Assembly: GCF_024305245.1 (NCBI RefSeq)
Contig: NZ_JAMWYX010000002.1
Location: 337,500 to 401,499, forward strand
Direction of reading: 5' to 3'
From: Erythrobacter sp.
GTDB lineage: Bacteria; Pseudomonadota; Alphaproteobacteria; Sphingomonadales; Sphingomonadaceae
Length of the DNA: 64,000 nucleotides
Shown: one piece after another, positions 16,598-24,536 of the stretch
Layout of the letters: each line of letters starts with the position of its first letter
Numbering within the stretch: the first letter of the stretch is position 1
Notes under the pieces: model-generated
Databases searched by the model: none
What the model was told of the DNA's origin: nothing
Seen by the model: the letters and a program-made list of their open reading frames with translations, nothing else
Made by a program: the position numbers and the translations under genes

Positions 16598-16851
16598 TGC
16601 GATTCGTCCCATCACCCTTGCCCCCCAACTCGCAGCTGGTGCGGGTGTGCGATGGCGACGGGCCTGAATATTCTCGGCTGATCGTCGTCACGGTGGAAGG
16701 TGACTGCCTGTTCTTGCAGGGCTGGCTCGGATTCCCGTTAACGGTGGAGCAGTGGAGAGCCGGGGCAGCAGAGCATTTCAAGGATGCCAAGCGCGTTCTC
16801 TACTGGCGGTTCAGGAACGGTAAGTTCGTGTTGGTGGAGTTGATGCTGTGA
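16597..16851 (+). CDS. Hypothetical phage protein
   Basis: 84 residues. The start overlaps the fibre gene's stop (TAATG) and the end overlaps the next GTG start. Beta-strand pattern (RLIVVTVEGDCLFLQGWLGF, VLYWRFRNGKFVLVEL). Probably an accessory tail or fibre-assembly protein by position. Family not recognised. Confidence 0.55.
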   Translation: MRFVPSPLPPNSQLVRVCDGDGPEYSRLIVVTVEGDCLFLQGWLGFPLTVEQWRAGAAEHFKDAKRVLYWRFRNGKFVLVELML

Positions 16852-16970
16852 GCAATCTCGCCCGGCTGATCCTCTCCCGCGCCAAGCACCAATGCGATCT
16901 TTGCGCCCTGAGCCTGTTTCTCAACGTCCTGCAATTCGGCCTGATCATGGCCTTGCATTTGAAGGGATAG
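16848..16970 (+). CDS. 40-residue small membrane peptide
   Basis: Starts at the GTG at 16848 overlapping the previous stop (GTGA). The C-terminal half is one hydrophobic helix (LFLNVLQFGLIMALHL) after a basic, cysteine-containing N terminus (RAKHQCDLCAL). Function unknown. Confidence 0.4.
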   Translation: MSNLARLILSRAKHQCDLCALSLFLNVLQFGLIMALHLKG

Positions 16971-16973
16971 CTG

Positions 16974-17363
16974 ATGCTGTTCGATCCTGAGCTTTTCGAC
17001 CCGCCGCTTTTCGAAACGGAGGGCGCAGTAACCATCGCGCCAGATCCGATCTTCACCGTGACCCGCACCGATGCCGGCACGCCCTTCACCTTCACCGCCC
17101 CGATCAAGGATCCCGACAGTATCGAGCTGCACGGCATGGACTGGTCGGGCTGGCTGCAGGAGGGTGATACAATCACTGCGCGGGAAGTGTTCGCGGACAT
17201 CGAGGGTGTCACGATCGATCAGGTGGCCGACGCTGGCGGCATTGTGTCCTGGCGCATTCAGGGCGGCGAGGTCGGGCAAGACTACATAATCACCTGCCGT
17301 ATTACGTCGAGCAGTGGATTGCTCGACGATCGGAGCGTGCGCGTCCCCGTTCGGCCGCGATAA
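16974..17363 (+). CDS. Phage fibre-associated beta-sandwich protein
   Basis: 129 residues. The centre alternates strands (GDTITAREVFADIEGVTIDQ, GGIVSWRIQGGEVGQDYIIT), like the small 'phage fiber-tail adaptor' Ig-like proteins found beside fibre genes. It starts 3 bp after the preceding stop. The assignment is by fold impression and context. Confidence 0.55.
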   Translation: MLFDPELFDPPLFETEGAVTIAPDPIFTVTRTDAGTPFTFTAPIKDPDSIELHGMDWSGWLQEGDTITAREVFADIEGVTIDQVADAGGIVSWRIQGGEVGQDYIITCRITSSSGLLDDRSVRVPVRPR

Positions 17364-17509
17364 GAATTCCCGCCCTTGTGAAAACGGGGGTGGCCGGGGC
17401 GTTGGACGCGCCCCGAACCGCGAGAGGGGGCTCTCGCACCTTGGGCCGTCATGACCGGCCCGTCGGCTCCCCCGGCCGCAAGCGGCGGAGCAGCGTTAGG
17501 TGCAGAACC

Positions 17510-18301
17510 ATGAAAGAAGAATTGACGCCAGTTCGCCCTGTCTAGCCGGTAGCCCCATGGCTCGGCGGTAAGCGCATCCTCGCCCGCCGGATCGGCGAGC
17601 GGATCACCGCCACTCCCCACACCCGCTATGTCGAGCCCTTCGTGGGCATGGGAGGCGTCTTCTTCCGCCGATCGGCGCGGCCGAAGCTGGAGGTGATCAA
17701 CGACGTGAATCGCGATGTCGTTACCCTCTTCCGGATCCTGCAGCGGCACTACCAGCAGATGCTCGATGTGCTGAAGTTCCAGCTCTACAGCCGCGCCGAT
17801 TTCGAGCGGCTGCGCGCCACTCCGGCCGACCAGCTGACCGACCTCGAGCGGGCAGCACGATTCCTCTACCTGCAGAAGACCGGCTTCGGTGGGATGGCGC
17901 GCACGTTCGGCATCGACTTCTCACGGCCGCGCTGGAGCCTCAGCAAGCTGGAGCCGATGCTCGAGGCGGTTCACGAGCGGCTCGAGGACGTGCTGATTGA
18001 GTGTCTCGACTTCGGCACCTGCATCGAGCGGTACGACAGCCGGCCTGGGACGCTGTTCTATTGCGACCCGCCCTACTGGGGGCATACGGACGACTATGGG
18101 AAGGACATCTTCTCACCGGATGATTTTGAGCGTCTGAGAGACCTCTTAGGCGGTCTTCAGGGGCGCTTTATATTGTCGATCAACGACCGCCCGGAAGTGC
18201 GCGAGCTATTCGCCGGCTTCGATATGGAGGAGGTTTCCCTCAACTATCAGGTCAGCGGGAAGGTGACTCCGGCACGGGAGCTGATAATCTCGGGGCCATG
18301 A
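17510..18301 (+). pseudogene. Dam-type DNA adenine methylase with in-frame TAG
   Basis: From the ATG at 17510 the frame reads 11 codons, then TAG at 17543-17545, then continues open for 251 codons as a D12-class adenine methylase: PVAPWLGGKRILARRI and VEPFVGMGGVFFRR (motif I region), LFYCDPPYWGHTDDYG (motif IV DPPY) and a normal C terminus. No ATG or GTG restart lies before motif I; the first internal ATG (17648) cuts motif I. The gene is therefore probably dead unless the TAG is suppressed or a rare start is used. It would have methylated adenine in short sites such as GATC. It overlaps the next frame. Confidence 0.7.
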
Positions 18302-18312
18302 AGGAGAAGCTG

Positions 18313-18537
18313 ATGACCAACACTTATGAGACGCTCGTTGCCGAAATTGTGACCTTGCTCGGTGAGAACAGGGCGGTGACCGTGTGCACCGCCACGGGAA
18401 AGATCAAGCTCGCCCACGCCTTCGTGCATGACCATGATCCCAACCTTCTGACGGGGACCACCGCAAATGAGCGAGGAGTCCTGATCCATGGGTCGGCAAT
18501 CTCAGCGGTGCTTATTGACGAGAACGACGATGATTGA
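18313..18537 (+). CDS. Hypothetical phage protein
   Basis: 74 residues from the ATG at 18313, chosen for AAGGAG 6-7 nt upstream; an in-frame ATG at 18298 overlaps the methylase stop. Acidic C terminus (VLIDENDDD). No domain recognised. It overlaps the next gene by 8 bp. Confidence 0.5.
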   Translation: MTNTYETLVAEIVTLLGENRAVTVCTATGKIKLAHAFVHDHDPNLLTGTTANERGVLIHGSAISAVLIDENDDD

Positions 18538-18964
18538 GGCGACGGAGGGAGCCGTGGGCTCGGATCGTAGGGGGAATGACATCTACGACCGCAGCCTGTG
18601 GCCAACGCCTGAATCAAACCCGATCGTGATCCTGCTGAAGCGGGGAGACGACTGGTACTCGAACAAGGAGATCGTCGCTGCGCTCGGCTTGAGCCCCAAT
18701 CGAGCTCTGCTGAGCAATTCCGCGGCTCGGTTCTCGCGGGAGATATTGCCAGAGGACACTGCGGTGGCAGGAAGGCGGGGGCTTGTGGGTACGAGCCGGA
18801 TCAGCGCGGCGCACGGTGGATCGGAAAGGCTCTTCAGCCGTCGGGGGCTGGTGTTGGCTGCGATGAGGACTGACACCGTCAATGCAGCCGCCTTCAGGGA
18901 CTGGTTGGCATCGGAGGCAGCGGACATTGCATTCGTGCCCCAGCTGTCCCGCGCGGCCGGCTAA
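18530..18964 (+). CDS. Phage protein with antirepressor-like C terminus
   Basis: 144 residues from the ATG at 18530. The C-terminal part, SRRGLVLAAMRTDTVNAAAF then RDWLASEA, has the shape of the BRO-N/Rha-like phage regulator motif where an F-R-x-W segment ends the domain. The middle (YSNKEIVAALGLSPNRALLS) could be a helix-turn-helix. It is the last gene before the right phage end. The role is unproven. Confidence 0.5.
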   Translation: MIEATEGAVGSDRRGNDIYDRSLWPTPESNPIVILLKRGDDWYSNKEIVAALGLSPNRALLSNSAARFSREILPEDTAVAGRRGLVGTSRISAAHGGSERLFSRRGLVLAAMRTDTVNAAAFRDWLASEAADIAFVPQLSRAAG

Positions 18965-19009
18965 GGCGCTCCTGAGACCCTATTCAAGCCGCTTCGAGTG
19001 CTCCAATTA

Positions 19010-19046
19010 CTCTTGTCAAATGTGCAGAAGCTCTTGTCCCGCTACA
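19010..19046 (-). other. Right end of the Mu-like prophage with two transposase-binding motifs
   Basis: CTCTTGTC lies at 19010-19017 and 19031-19038, 21 bp (two helical turns) apart. The outer one is 8 nt from the terminal CA at 19045-19046, mirroring the left end. Paired sites of this kind resemble the R1/R2 sites bound by MuA. Confidence 0.7.
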
Positions 19047-19051
19047 GTCAG
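19047..19051. repeat. Right copy of 5-bp target-site duplication (gtcag)
   Basis: These five bases are identical to 5278-5282 and lie directly outside the CA of the right phage end. Confidence 0.75.
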
Positions 19052-19135
19052 GTTCGAATCGCCGTCCACCGGGCGCAGAGGCCCGGCCGGACGAACGGAT
19101 ACAGCGAACCTAAACCGGAACTGCAGGGCACGAAT

Positions 19136-19342
19136 TTGGAAAACCGCCTCAAACATTTCCGTGAAAGCCACGGCTGGAGTCAGGGCGAACTTGCCCGGCG
19201 GCTCGGCGTTTCGCGGCAGACCATCAATGCGGTGGAAACCGACAAGTATGATCCCTCGCTGCCGCTGGCGCTGCGCATGGCGCGGTTGTTCGGCGTGTCT
19301 GTGCCGGAATTATTCATCGATCACTGGGAGCCTGAAGCATGA
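19136..19342 (+). CDS. XRE-family helix-turn-helix transcriptional regulator
   Basis: 68 residues from the TTG at 19136, with AGGG about 8 nt upstream. Longer in-frame starts (18998) lie inside the prophage and cannot be original. It is a compact XRE domain: WSQGELARRLGVSRQTINAV and DKYDPSLPLALRMARLFGVS, close to the YozG-type single-domain regulators. It overlaps the membrane-protein gene by ATGA, a pairing in which the regulator usually controls its own two-gene operon. The prophage sits immediately upstream, so its native promoter region (5231-5282) has been moved nearly 14 kb away. Confidence 0.88.
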   Translation: MENRLKHFRESHGWSQGELARRLGVSRQTINAVETDKYDPSLPLALRMARLFGVSVPELFIDHWEPEA

Positions 19343-19995
19343 CAACCGACGATCAATCTCCCCGCGAATTCCCCTGGCTGCGCAAGGTGGTGATCCCCGC
19401 GTCGGTCGGCGCTGTGGCGGGTTTCGTGGCCGTTTTCGGCTTGATGCGCTTTATCGATAGTGACGCGGTCGGCGGGCTGAACGCCTCGGCCATGATCGCG
19501 GCTACGGTCGGCATGTTGTACTGCGTGATCGCGGGCGGGATGCTGGTCGGCACGAGCAATCCCCGGCTGGGCGCGCGGTTCCTGAATGTCGAGGATGCCG
19601 ACGAACTGCAGGAACAGAAACGCGTGCTTGTCACGTCGAGCGGGGCCATGGCGCTGTGGGGCGTGGCGTTGGTCGTGCTGGCGTTGGCTGCACCCGATGG
19701 GCCGATACCCCAAGGGGTCGCGCTGATCGTGGGGGCGGGCGGGTTGCTGACCGGCACGGCGCTGTCCTATCTGACCTACCGATACTGCGACGAGCTGATG
19801 CTGGCGATCAATCTGGAAGCTGGAGCGATCACATACGGGCTGGTGCTGGTGGTGGTCGGCATGTGGGCGCTGCTGGCGCATCTCGGCTTTGCTGCCGCGC
19901 CGCAGCCGCTCGATCTGCTGACCTCGTTCTATGTGCTGGTGCTGTTGGCGAGCTTCATCGCCGCCGGGCGGCGCGGGATGTTGACCATCCGCTGA
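19339..19995 (+). CDS. Multi-spanning membrane protein paired with an XRE regulator
   Basis: 218 residues with about six hydrophobic segments (VVIPASVGAVAGFVAVFGLM, MALWGVALVVLALAA, VALIVGAGGLLTGTALSYLT, YGLVLVVVGMWALLAHLGFA). Between the second and third spans is a soluble loop (EDADELQEQKRVLVTSSG). Proteins of this shape often follow a small XRE gene in sphingomonads. No catalytic motif is visible and the function is unknown. It is translationally coupled to the regulator and ends before a bidirectional hairpin. Confidence 0.75.
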   Translation: MTTDDQSPREFPWLRKVVIPASVGAVAGFVAVFGLMRFIDSDAVGGLNASAMIAATVGMLYCVIAGGMLVGTSNPRLGARFLNVEDADELQEQKRVLVTSSGAMALWGVALVVLALAAPDGPIPQGVALIVGAGGLLTGTALSYLTYRYCDELMLAINLEAGAITYGLVLVVVGMWALLAHLGFAAAPQPLDLLTSFYVLVLLASFIAAGRRGMLTIR

Positions 19996-20014
19996 CCACG
20001 CCAGCTACCACACG

Positions 20015-20050
20015 CAAAGGGGGTGCCTGCACACCGCAGACGCCCCCTTG
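20015..20050. terminator. Hairpin between convergent genes
   Basis: CAAAGGGGGTGCCTGC pairs with GCAGACGCCCCCTTG around a short loop. It lies in the gap between the rightward membrane-protein gene and the leftward protease gene, a suitable place for a two-way terminator. It lacks a long T run. Confidence 0.5.
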
Positions 20051-20068
20051 CTGTGTCGCCGCGTCCGA

Positions 20069-23000
20069 TCAGAAGCGATAGGTTGCCGATGCGCGCCACA
20101 CGCGGGCATTGGCACTGTCGCGGCCGATGGTGGTGTCGAAACCCGCTCCCAGTTGCAGCGGACCATTACCGAAATTGGCCGACACGCCCAGTTCGACCCA
20201 TGTGTGGTCGGCCCCGTCCAGTACGAAGTTCGCATTCGGGCCTACCCCTTGCGCGAAGTTTGCCGCCAGCAGCTGCGGCCCGTCCTCGAACTCCCACACC
20301 ATCTGCGCATTGGCGTTGATCTGCACGGCCTCGCCTTGCTTTTCGTAGTCGAAGCCGAACCGCGCCTGCGTGCTGGTGAACTTTTCACGCTCCACCGCCA
20401 GCGCGGCGATGCCCCCATCCTCGCGCACCAGACCGAGATCGACGCTAGCATAGCGCGCTTCGATCCCCGGCGAGACTGTGCCGATCCCCGTGTCGAGGTC
20501 GTACGACAGGCCGGCCGCGCCCGATACCAGCAGATCGTCCGACGATGAGGTGAGGTCCTGCGGGGTGCCGAGGACATCCACCCGCCGCCGTGTATCGAAG
20601 CCCATGCTGCCCATCGCCAGTTGGCCATCGACCACCGGGCCATCGGTGAACTTGTGGCGCATGTAGAGCGAGGCGGCGTAGGTCTCGCTGTCGACCTGCT
20701 GACCGAGCGGTGCGTCGGCTTCGAGCGAGTTGAAGTACCCGGCAAGGCCCAGCATGGTGTTTGCGCCCGGATAGAACTCGACCCCGCCCGAGACATACAG
20801 CCCCGAAACATCGGTATCGGCGCGGAAGCCGGGCAGCGAATCGACCTCGCCGGTAACAAGGCCGCCAGCCAGAAAGATCGACATGCTTTCGGGCAGGTTG
20901 GCGTCGCGCAGTTCGGTTTCGCCGCTCTGCAACGCCATCGCCCCCGCGCCGACCGGCTGGCCGAAGGGCGAGAGGCCCGCCTGCACCACATCGAGCGGCG
21001 AACCGGTCACCGCGATCTTGCCGCCGGCCTTGCTGCGATCGGCTTCGCGCATCCGCGCATCGTTGACATTCTGCAGCAGGTTGATGGTCTGCCCCGCCAT
21101 CGAACGCACCGCCTGTTCATTCACCGGCGCAAGATTGCGGAAGGTGGCGCGGATGGTGTCGGTTTCTGCAAAGTCGAGCGCGTAGAGACCCGCTACCGCC
21201 GCGTTCGGGCGGTTCTGGTCGAACAATTGGGCATAGGCCGACTGGACCGGATCGTTCTGATCGATCACCGTCCGGTAACTCGCTGCCTCGATGGCCATCA
21301 GCACCGCGGTTTCCTGATAGGTGAAGGATTGGCTGAGGATCGCCGAGATCGTGACCGGATCGAAGCTTCCCGATACCCCGCCGTCCGCAGTGAGGATGGT
21401 GTATTGGCGGCTCTGCCCGTTGACCTGCGACAGCAGCCCGCCGCCGAGCAGCACGCGGCCGCCGACATTGGCGAGTCCGGTGACGGCTAGGCTGTCTGAT
21501 GCGCCGCTGGAGGCGATGTCCACCAGGAACGAACTGCCCGAAGCCATCACCAGATTGCCGTCGATCGTCAGCGTGCCGGTGGTGCCCATCGTGCCAGGCG
21601 AAATCGCGCCCGCAACGCTGGTGACGAAGGGCGCAGCGATGGTTCCGGTGCCGCCGAGCATTCCGGCAAACAGCGTGTAATCGCCCGCCGAAGTCAGCGC
21701 GCCGTTCACGGTCGCGCTGCCGCCGAACTGGCTGATGTCGATCAGCGAGGTAAGATCGCCCGTCGCCCCGATGGTCAGGCCCGCGCTGCCGCGCATGGTC
21801 AGCCGGTCGATGGTGATGTCGCTGCCCAGCGTCGTCATGCCGGCTTCGCCGAGGGTCACGTCGAAATAGCGCGGATCGACGTTCACTGCGGCATCGGCGC
21901 TGATGACGGGATCGATATTGTCGGGCACGAACCCGGTCGCACCCGGCAGGCCGTTCGCCAGCGTGGGAGCGGGCAAGGTGGGGGTCAGGCTGTCGGCATT
22001 GGTGATGTTGCCCGAAGCTGCCGGGGTCGGCGTGGACGTGCTGTCGAATACCTCGCCGGTCGCGGTGTCGGTGCACACATTGGTGGGGTCAAGCTCGACG
22101 CAGATCTGCCCGAAATCCCCGTCGCGGCCGTTGAGAGCGAGTTCGGGGGTGGTCGGCAGGCCGTTGACCACCTGACCATCGGCATCAATCACGCGGTACA
22201 TCGGGTCGAGCTGCGTCACCCAGTGATCCGGATCCTCCCAATTGCCGTCACCGGCGACCGCACCGACATAGCGATAGGGATTGGTCTCCGCGATATACTG
22301 CCAATACAGCGACAGCGGCTGATAGAAGCTGGTCGAACCGATCGCGCTGAACGGGCCGAGCAAGCGCGAGCCGCCCGAAAGTACCCCGATCACGAGGTCT
22401 TCGGACGAAATGGTGTTGTTGGCCGCGCCAAGAATCAGCGGTCCGCCCGAATCCCCGCCCGCAGTCGTGCCCTCGTTCGACAAGGCATCGTCGCGCGCAA
22501 TGTTGATGTCGGCGCCCGGCACGCGGTCCTGCGAATCGAAGTCCAGCACATAGAGGTTCTGCGGCAGGGAATCCCCCGCCGGGCCGAACAGGAAATTGTC
22601 CTGATCGTCGAGCGAATAGAACCCGCCGAGCAGGTTCTCGGCCGCGCGGCGGCGGAAATCGATCCCCTCGACCGCGCCCTCGAAGGCGTTGCCGGTGCCG
22701 CCGTAACCGACGATGTCCACCTGATAATCGGTGCCGCGCACCGGATCGATCGCCTCGGGCGCGGGCAGGGTGCTGAACAATAGCGCCCATGTGGGAATGC
22801 CGGCGGCAGGGGTATCGAGACTGGCGAGTGCGATATCCGCCTCGATGAAGCCGCCCGCCTGCGGGTTCTGCAGCGAGCGCTGATCGTAGAAAATGCGGTT
22901 GATGTTGAACGCCGAAAGCGCCGTGTTGGTGCGGTTGTTGGCGAACCAGTCGACCACACCGTCGAACGCATCGACATTGAACGACACGACGGCGCGGATT

Positions 23001-23293
23001 TGCTCGCCGTCATAGGCGGTGTCGGGAACGTCGTTCACGCAGTGCGCTGCGAACAAAACAGTGCGCGGGTTGATCAGCGTGCCGGTGCAGATGCCGATGC
23101 CGCCCTCACCGGGCACATTCGTGACGATCATGCCGACACCGCGAAAAACATCGTCATTGTCGACGATGTCTTCGGACGTGTTGTCTTCATTGGGAACGAT
23201 GGCGAGCGCCGGGGTTGCGGTGGCGGCAGCGGCGAGAGCAAGCACAGCGGAGCCGGCCCGCAGGCTGCGGCGCCGGGTTTCGGTGATGTTCAT
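20069..23293 (-). CDS. Autotransporter serine protease (S1 trypsin-like passenger)
   Basis: 1074 residues. A signal peptide ends near residue 31 (ALAAAATATPALA). The passenger begins with a trypsin-like domain: H84 in FAAHCV, D153 in EADIALASLD and S282 in GGDSGGPL form the triad. A beta-helix-like, Gly/Ser/Thr-rich region follows (about 440-640, with repeated LTIGATGD and LTIDGNLVM segments). The last ~280 residues are an autotransporter barrel ending WRASATYRF. The protein would be secreted through the outer membrane by the type V pathway and act on the cell surface or be released. It stands alone, without operon partners. Confidence 0.9.
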   Translation of the reverse strand: MNITETRRRSLRAGSAVLALAAAATATPALAIVPNEDNTSEDIVDNDDVFRGVGMIVTNVPGEGGIGICTGTLINPRTVLFAAHCVNDVPDTAYDGEQIRAVVSFNVDAFDGVVDWFANNRTNTALSAFNINRIFYDQRSLQNPQAGGFIEADIALASLDTPAAGIPTWALLFSTLPAPEAIDPVRGTDYQVDIVGYGGTGNAFEGAVEGIDFRRRAAENLLGGFYSLDDQDNFLFGPAGDSLPQNLYVLDFDSQDRVPGADINIARDDALSNEGTTAGGDSGGPLILGAANNTISSEDLVIGVLSGGSRLLGPFSAIGSTSFYQPLSLYWQYIAETNPYRYVGAVAGDGNWEDPDHWVTQLDPMYRVIDADGQVVNGLPTTPELALNGRDGDFGQICVELDPTNVCTDTATGEVFDSTSTPTPAASGNITNADSLTPTLPAPTLANGLPGATGFVPDNIDPVISADAAVNVDPRYFDVTLGEAGMTTLGSDITIDRLTMRGSAGLTIGATGDLTSLIDISQFGGSATVNGALTSAGDYTLFAGMLGGTGTIAAPFVTSVAGAISPGTMGTTGTLTIDGNLVMASGSSFLVDIASSGASDSLAVTGLANVGGRVLLGGGLLSQVNGQSRQYTILTADGGVSGSFDPVTISAILSQSFTYQETAVLMAIEAASYRTVIDQNDPVQSAYAQLFDQNRPNAAVAGLYALDFAETDTIRATFRNLAPVNEQAVRSMAGQTINLLQNVNDARMREADRSKAGGKIAVTGSPLDVVQAGLSPFGQPVGAGAMALQSGETELRDANLPESMSIFLAGGLVTGEVDSLPGFRADTDVSGLYVSGGVEFYPGANTMLGLAGYFNSLEADAPLGQQVDSETYAASLYMRHKFTDGPVVDGQLAMGSMGFDTRRRVDVLGTPQDLTSSSDDLLVSGAAGLSYDLDTGIGTVSPGIEARYASVDLGLVREDGGIAALAVEREKFTSTQARFGFDYEKQGEAVQINANAQMVWEFEDGPQLLAANFAQGVGPNANFVLDGADHTWVELGVSANFGNGPLQLGAGFDTTIGRDSANARVWRASATYRF

Positions 23294-23422
23294 AGCGACC
23301 TCTTTTTTTGTGTCTGATCATGCGAACACGATCGGATGGCCAAAGCTTAACGCGTTCAGTTCCCGACACAATCGGAATGAGGCAGGCTGTTGCAGACGCT
23401 TCGGCCCCGTGGCCTGCCTGCA

Positions 23423-24391
23423 TCATCGCAGCGCGAGGAACACCGTGTAACCGGCGTAAAGCACCACCAGCAGCGCCCCTTCGAGACGCGACAATCGCCA
23501 GCCGCTGCGCAGTTGCACGATCAGCAGCGCGGTGACGGCCACCAGCACCCAGATATCGAAACGGGCGATCTCGGCCGGCACTTCGATCGGCTGGATGATC
23601 GCGGTCAGACCCAGAATACCGCAAATATTGTAGATGTTCGAACCCACCACATTGCCCAGCGCCACATCGCCATGCTTGCGGATCACGGCAATGACGCAGG
23701 CGATCAGTTCAGGCAGGCTGGTGCCGATGGCGACTACGGTGAGACCGATCACGCTTTCCGAAACCCCGGCGGCGCTGGCCAGCACGGTCGCTCCGTCGAC
23801 CAGCAGCCCGGCACCGAAGATCGCAGCCGCCAGCCCGGCTATGATCATGCCGCCCAGCACGACAGGGCCGGTATCGGGCGGCACCGGGCGATCTTCGGCC
23901 TCGGCCTCGTGGCGATGGGCTTCGGCATCGTGGGAGGCGCTTTCCGACTTGTAGGCCCACCACACATAGCCCGCCAGCGCGGCCACCAGCACGATACCCG
24001 GCAGCACCCCGATGATGCCGAGCATCACCGCACCAGTCGCCAGCAGGGTTGCCACCGCCATGGCGATCGAATCCCGCTTGAATGATGCCGGATTGACCGC
24101 AATCGGCATGATGATCGCGGAAATACCGAGGATCAGCAGGCTGTTGGCGATGTTCGACCCGACCACATTGCCCAGCGCGATACCCGGCGATCCGCCCAGC
24201 GCCGCCTGGATGCTGGTGGCGAGTTCGGGCATCGAGGTGCCGAAACCGACGATGGTGAGCCCCGCCAGCAGCGGCGAAATGCCCAGCCGCGATGCCATGC
24301 CGACCGCGCCGCGCACCAGCAATTCGCCGCCGAGCGCCAGCAGAACAAGGCCCCCGGCCACCAGCAGGATTGCATCGGTCATCGTCATCAT
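23423..24391 (-). CDS. Calcium/sodium antiporter (YrbG/CaCA family)
   Basis: 322 residues, about ten membrane segments in two inverted repeats. Each repeat carries the exchanger signature: FGTSMPELATS with GNVVGSNIANS in the first half, and IGTSLPELIA with GNVVGSNIYNI in the second. A charged cytoplasmic loop (HDAEAHRHEAEAEDRP) separates the halves. The family exchanges Ca2+ (or K+-dependent variants) for Na+ across the inner membrane. Three Met codons cluster at the start (MMTMTD) and the exact one is uncertain. It is not obviously coupled to its neighbours. Confidence 0.9.
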   Translation of the reverse strand: MMTMTDAILLVAGGLVLLALGGELLVRGAVGMASRLGISPLLAGLTIVGFGTSMPELATSIQAALGGSPGIALGNVVGSNIANSLLILGISAIIMPIAVNPASFKRDSIAMAVATLLATGAVMLGIIGVLPGIVLVAALAGYVWWAYKSESASHDAEAHRHEAEAEDRPVPPDTGPVVLGGMIIAGLAAAIFGAGLLVDGATVLASAAGVSESVIGLTVVAIGTSLPELIACVIAVIRKHGDVALGNVVGSNIYNICGILGLTAIIQPIEVPAEIARFDIWVLVAVTALLIVQLRSGWRLSRLEGALLVVLYAGYTVFLALR

Positions 24392-24461
24392 TTCCCCGCA
24401 AGAGCGATTTCGCGGACAGCCTTAGCGGCAAGGGCTGCCCGATTGAAGGATCGAGGTTAGG

Positions 24462-24490
24462 AAAAAGGCCGCCCGGTTTCCCGAGCGGCC
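24462..24490 (-). terminator. Rho-independent terminator of glnA
   Basis: On the minus strand GGCCGCTCGG, loop, CCGGGCGGCC is followed by a run of T (plus strand aaaaa at 24462-24466). It lies about 45 bp after the glnA stop. Confidence 0.8.
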
Positions 24491-24536
24491 CCTCAATGTC
24501 AGCCAGCCTGGCCCGGACAACCGGGACGGCGAGCGA

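Larger units (their letters stand above)
5283..19046. mobile_element. Defective Mu-like transposable prophage (about 13.8 kb)
   Basis: The left end reads TGTTAGGTGACAAGAGTTTC and the right end, reverse-complemented, reads TGTAGCGGGACAAGAGCTTC. They match at 15 of 20 positions, with GACAAGAG 8 nt inside both ends, and are flanked by gtcag direct repeats. Inside are an S24 repressor, a Cro/Ner-like protein, the MuA Ibeta DNA-binding domain, Mu Gam and tail-fibre genes. Mu-like phages are typically near 35-40 kb. This one lacks the MuA catalytic core, MuB, Mor/C, and all head, portal, terminase and sheath genes, so it cannot form particles or transpose unaided. Internal wreckage lies at 11785-13571 and 17510-18301. 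Confidence 0.82.

Noticed and set aside
17420..17437. Perfect hairpin GCGAGAG-gggg-CTCTCGC as terminator
   Set aside because: No T run follows and it lies in the leader of the phage methylase; not enough to call a terminator.
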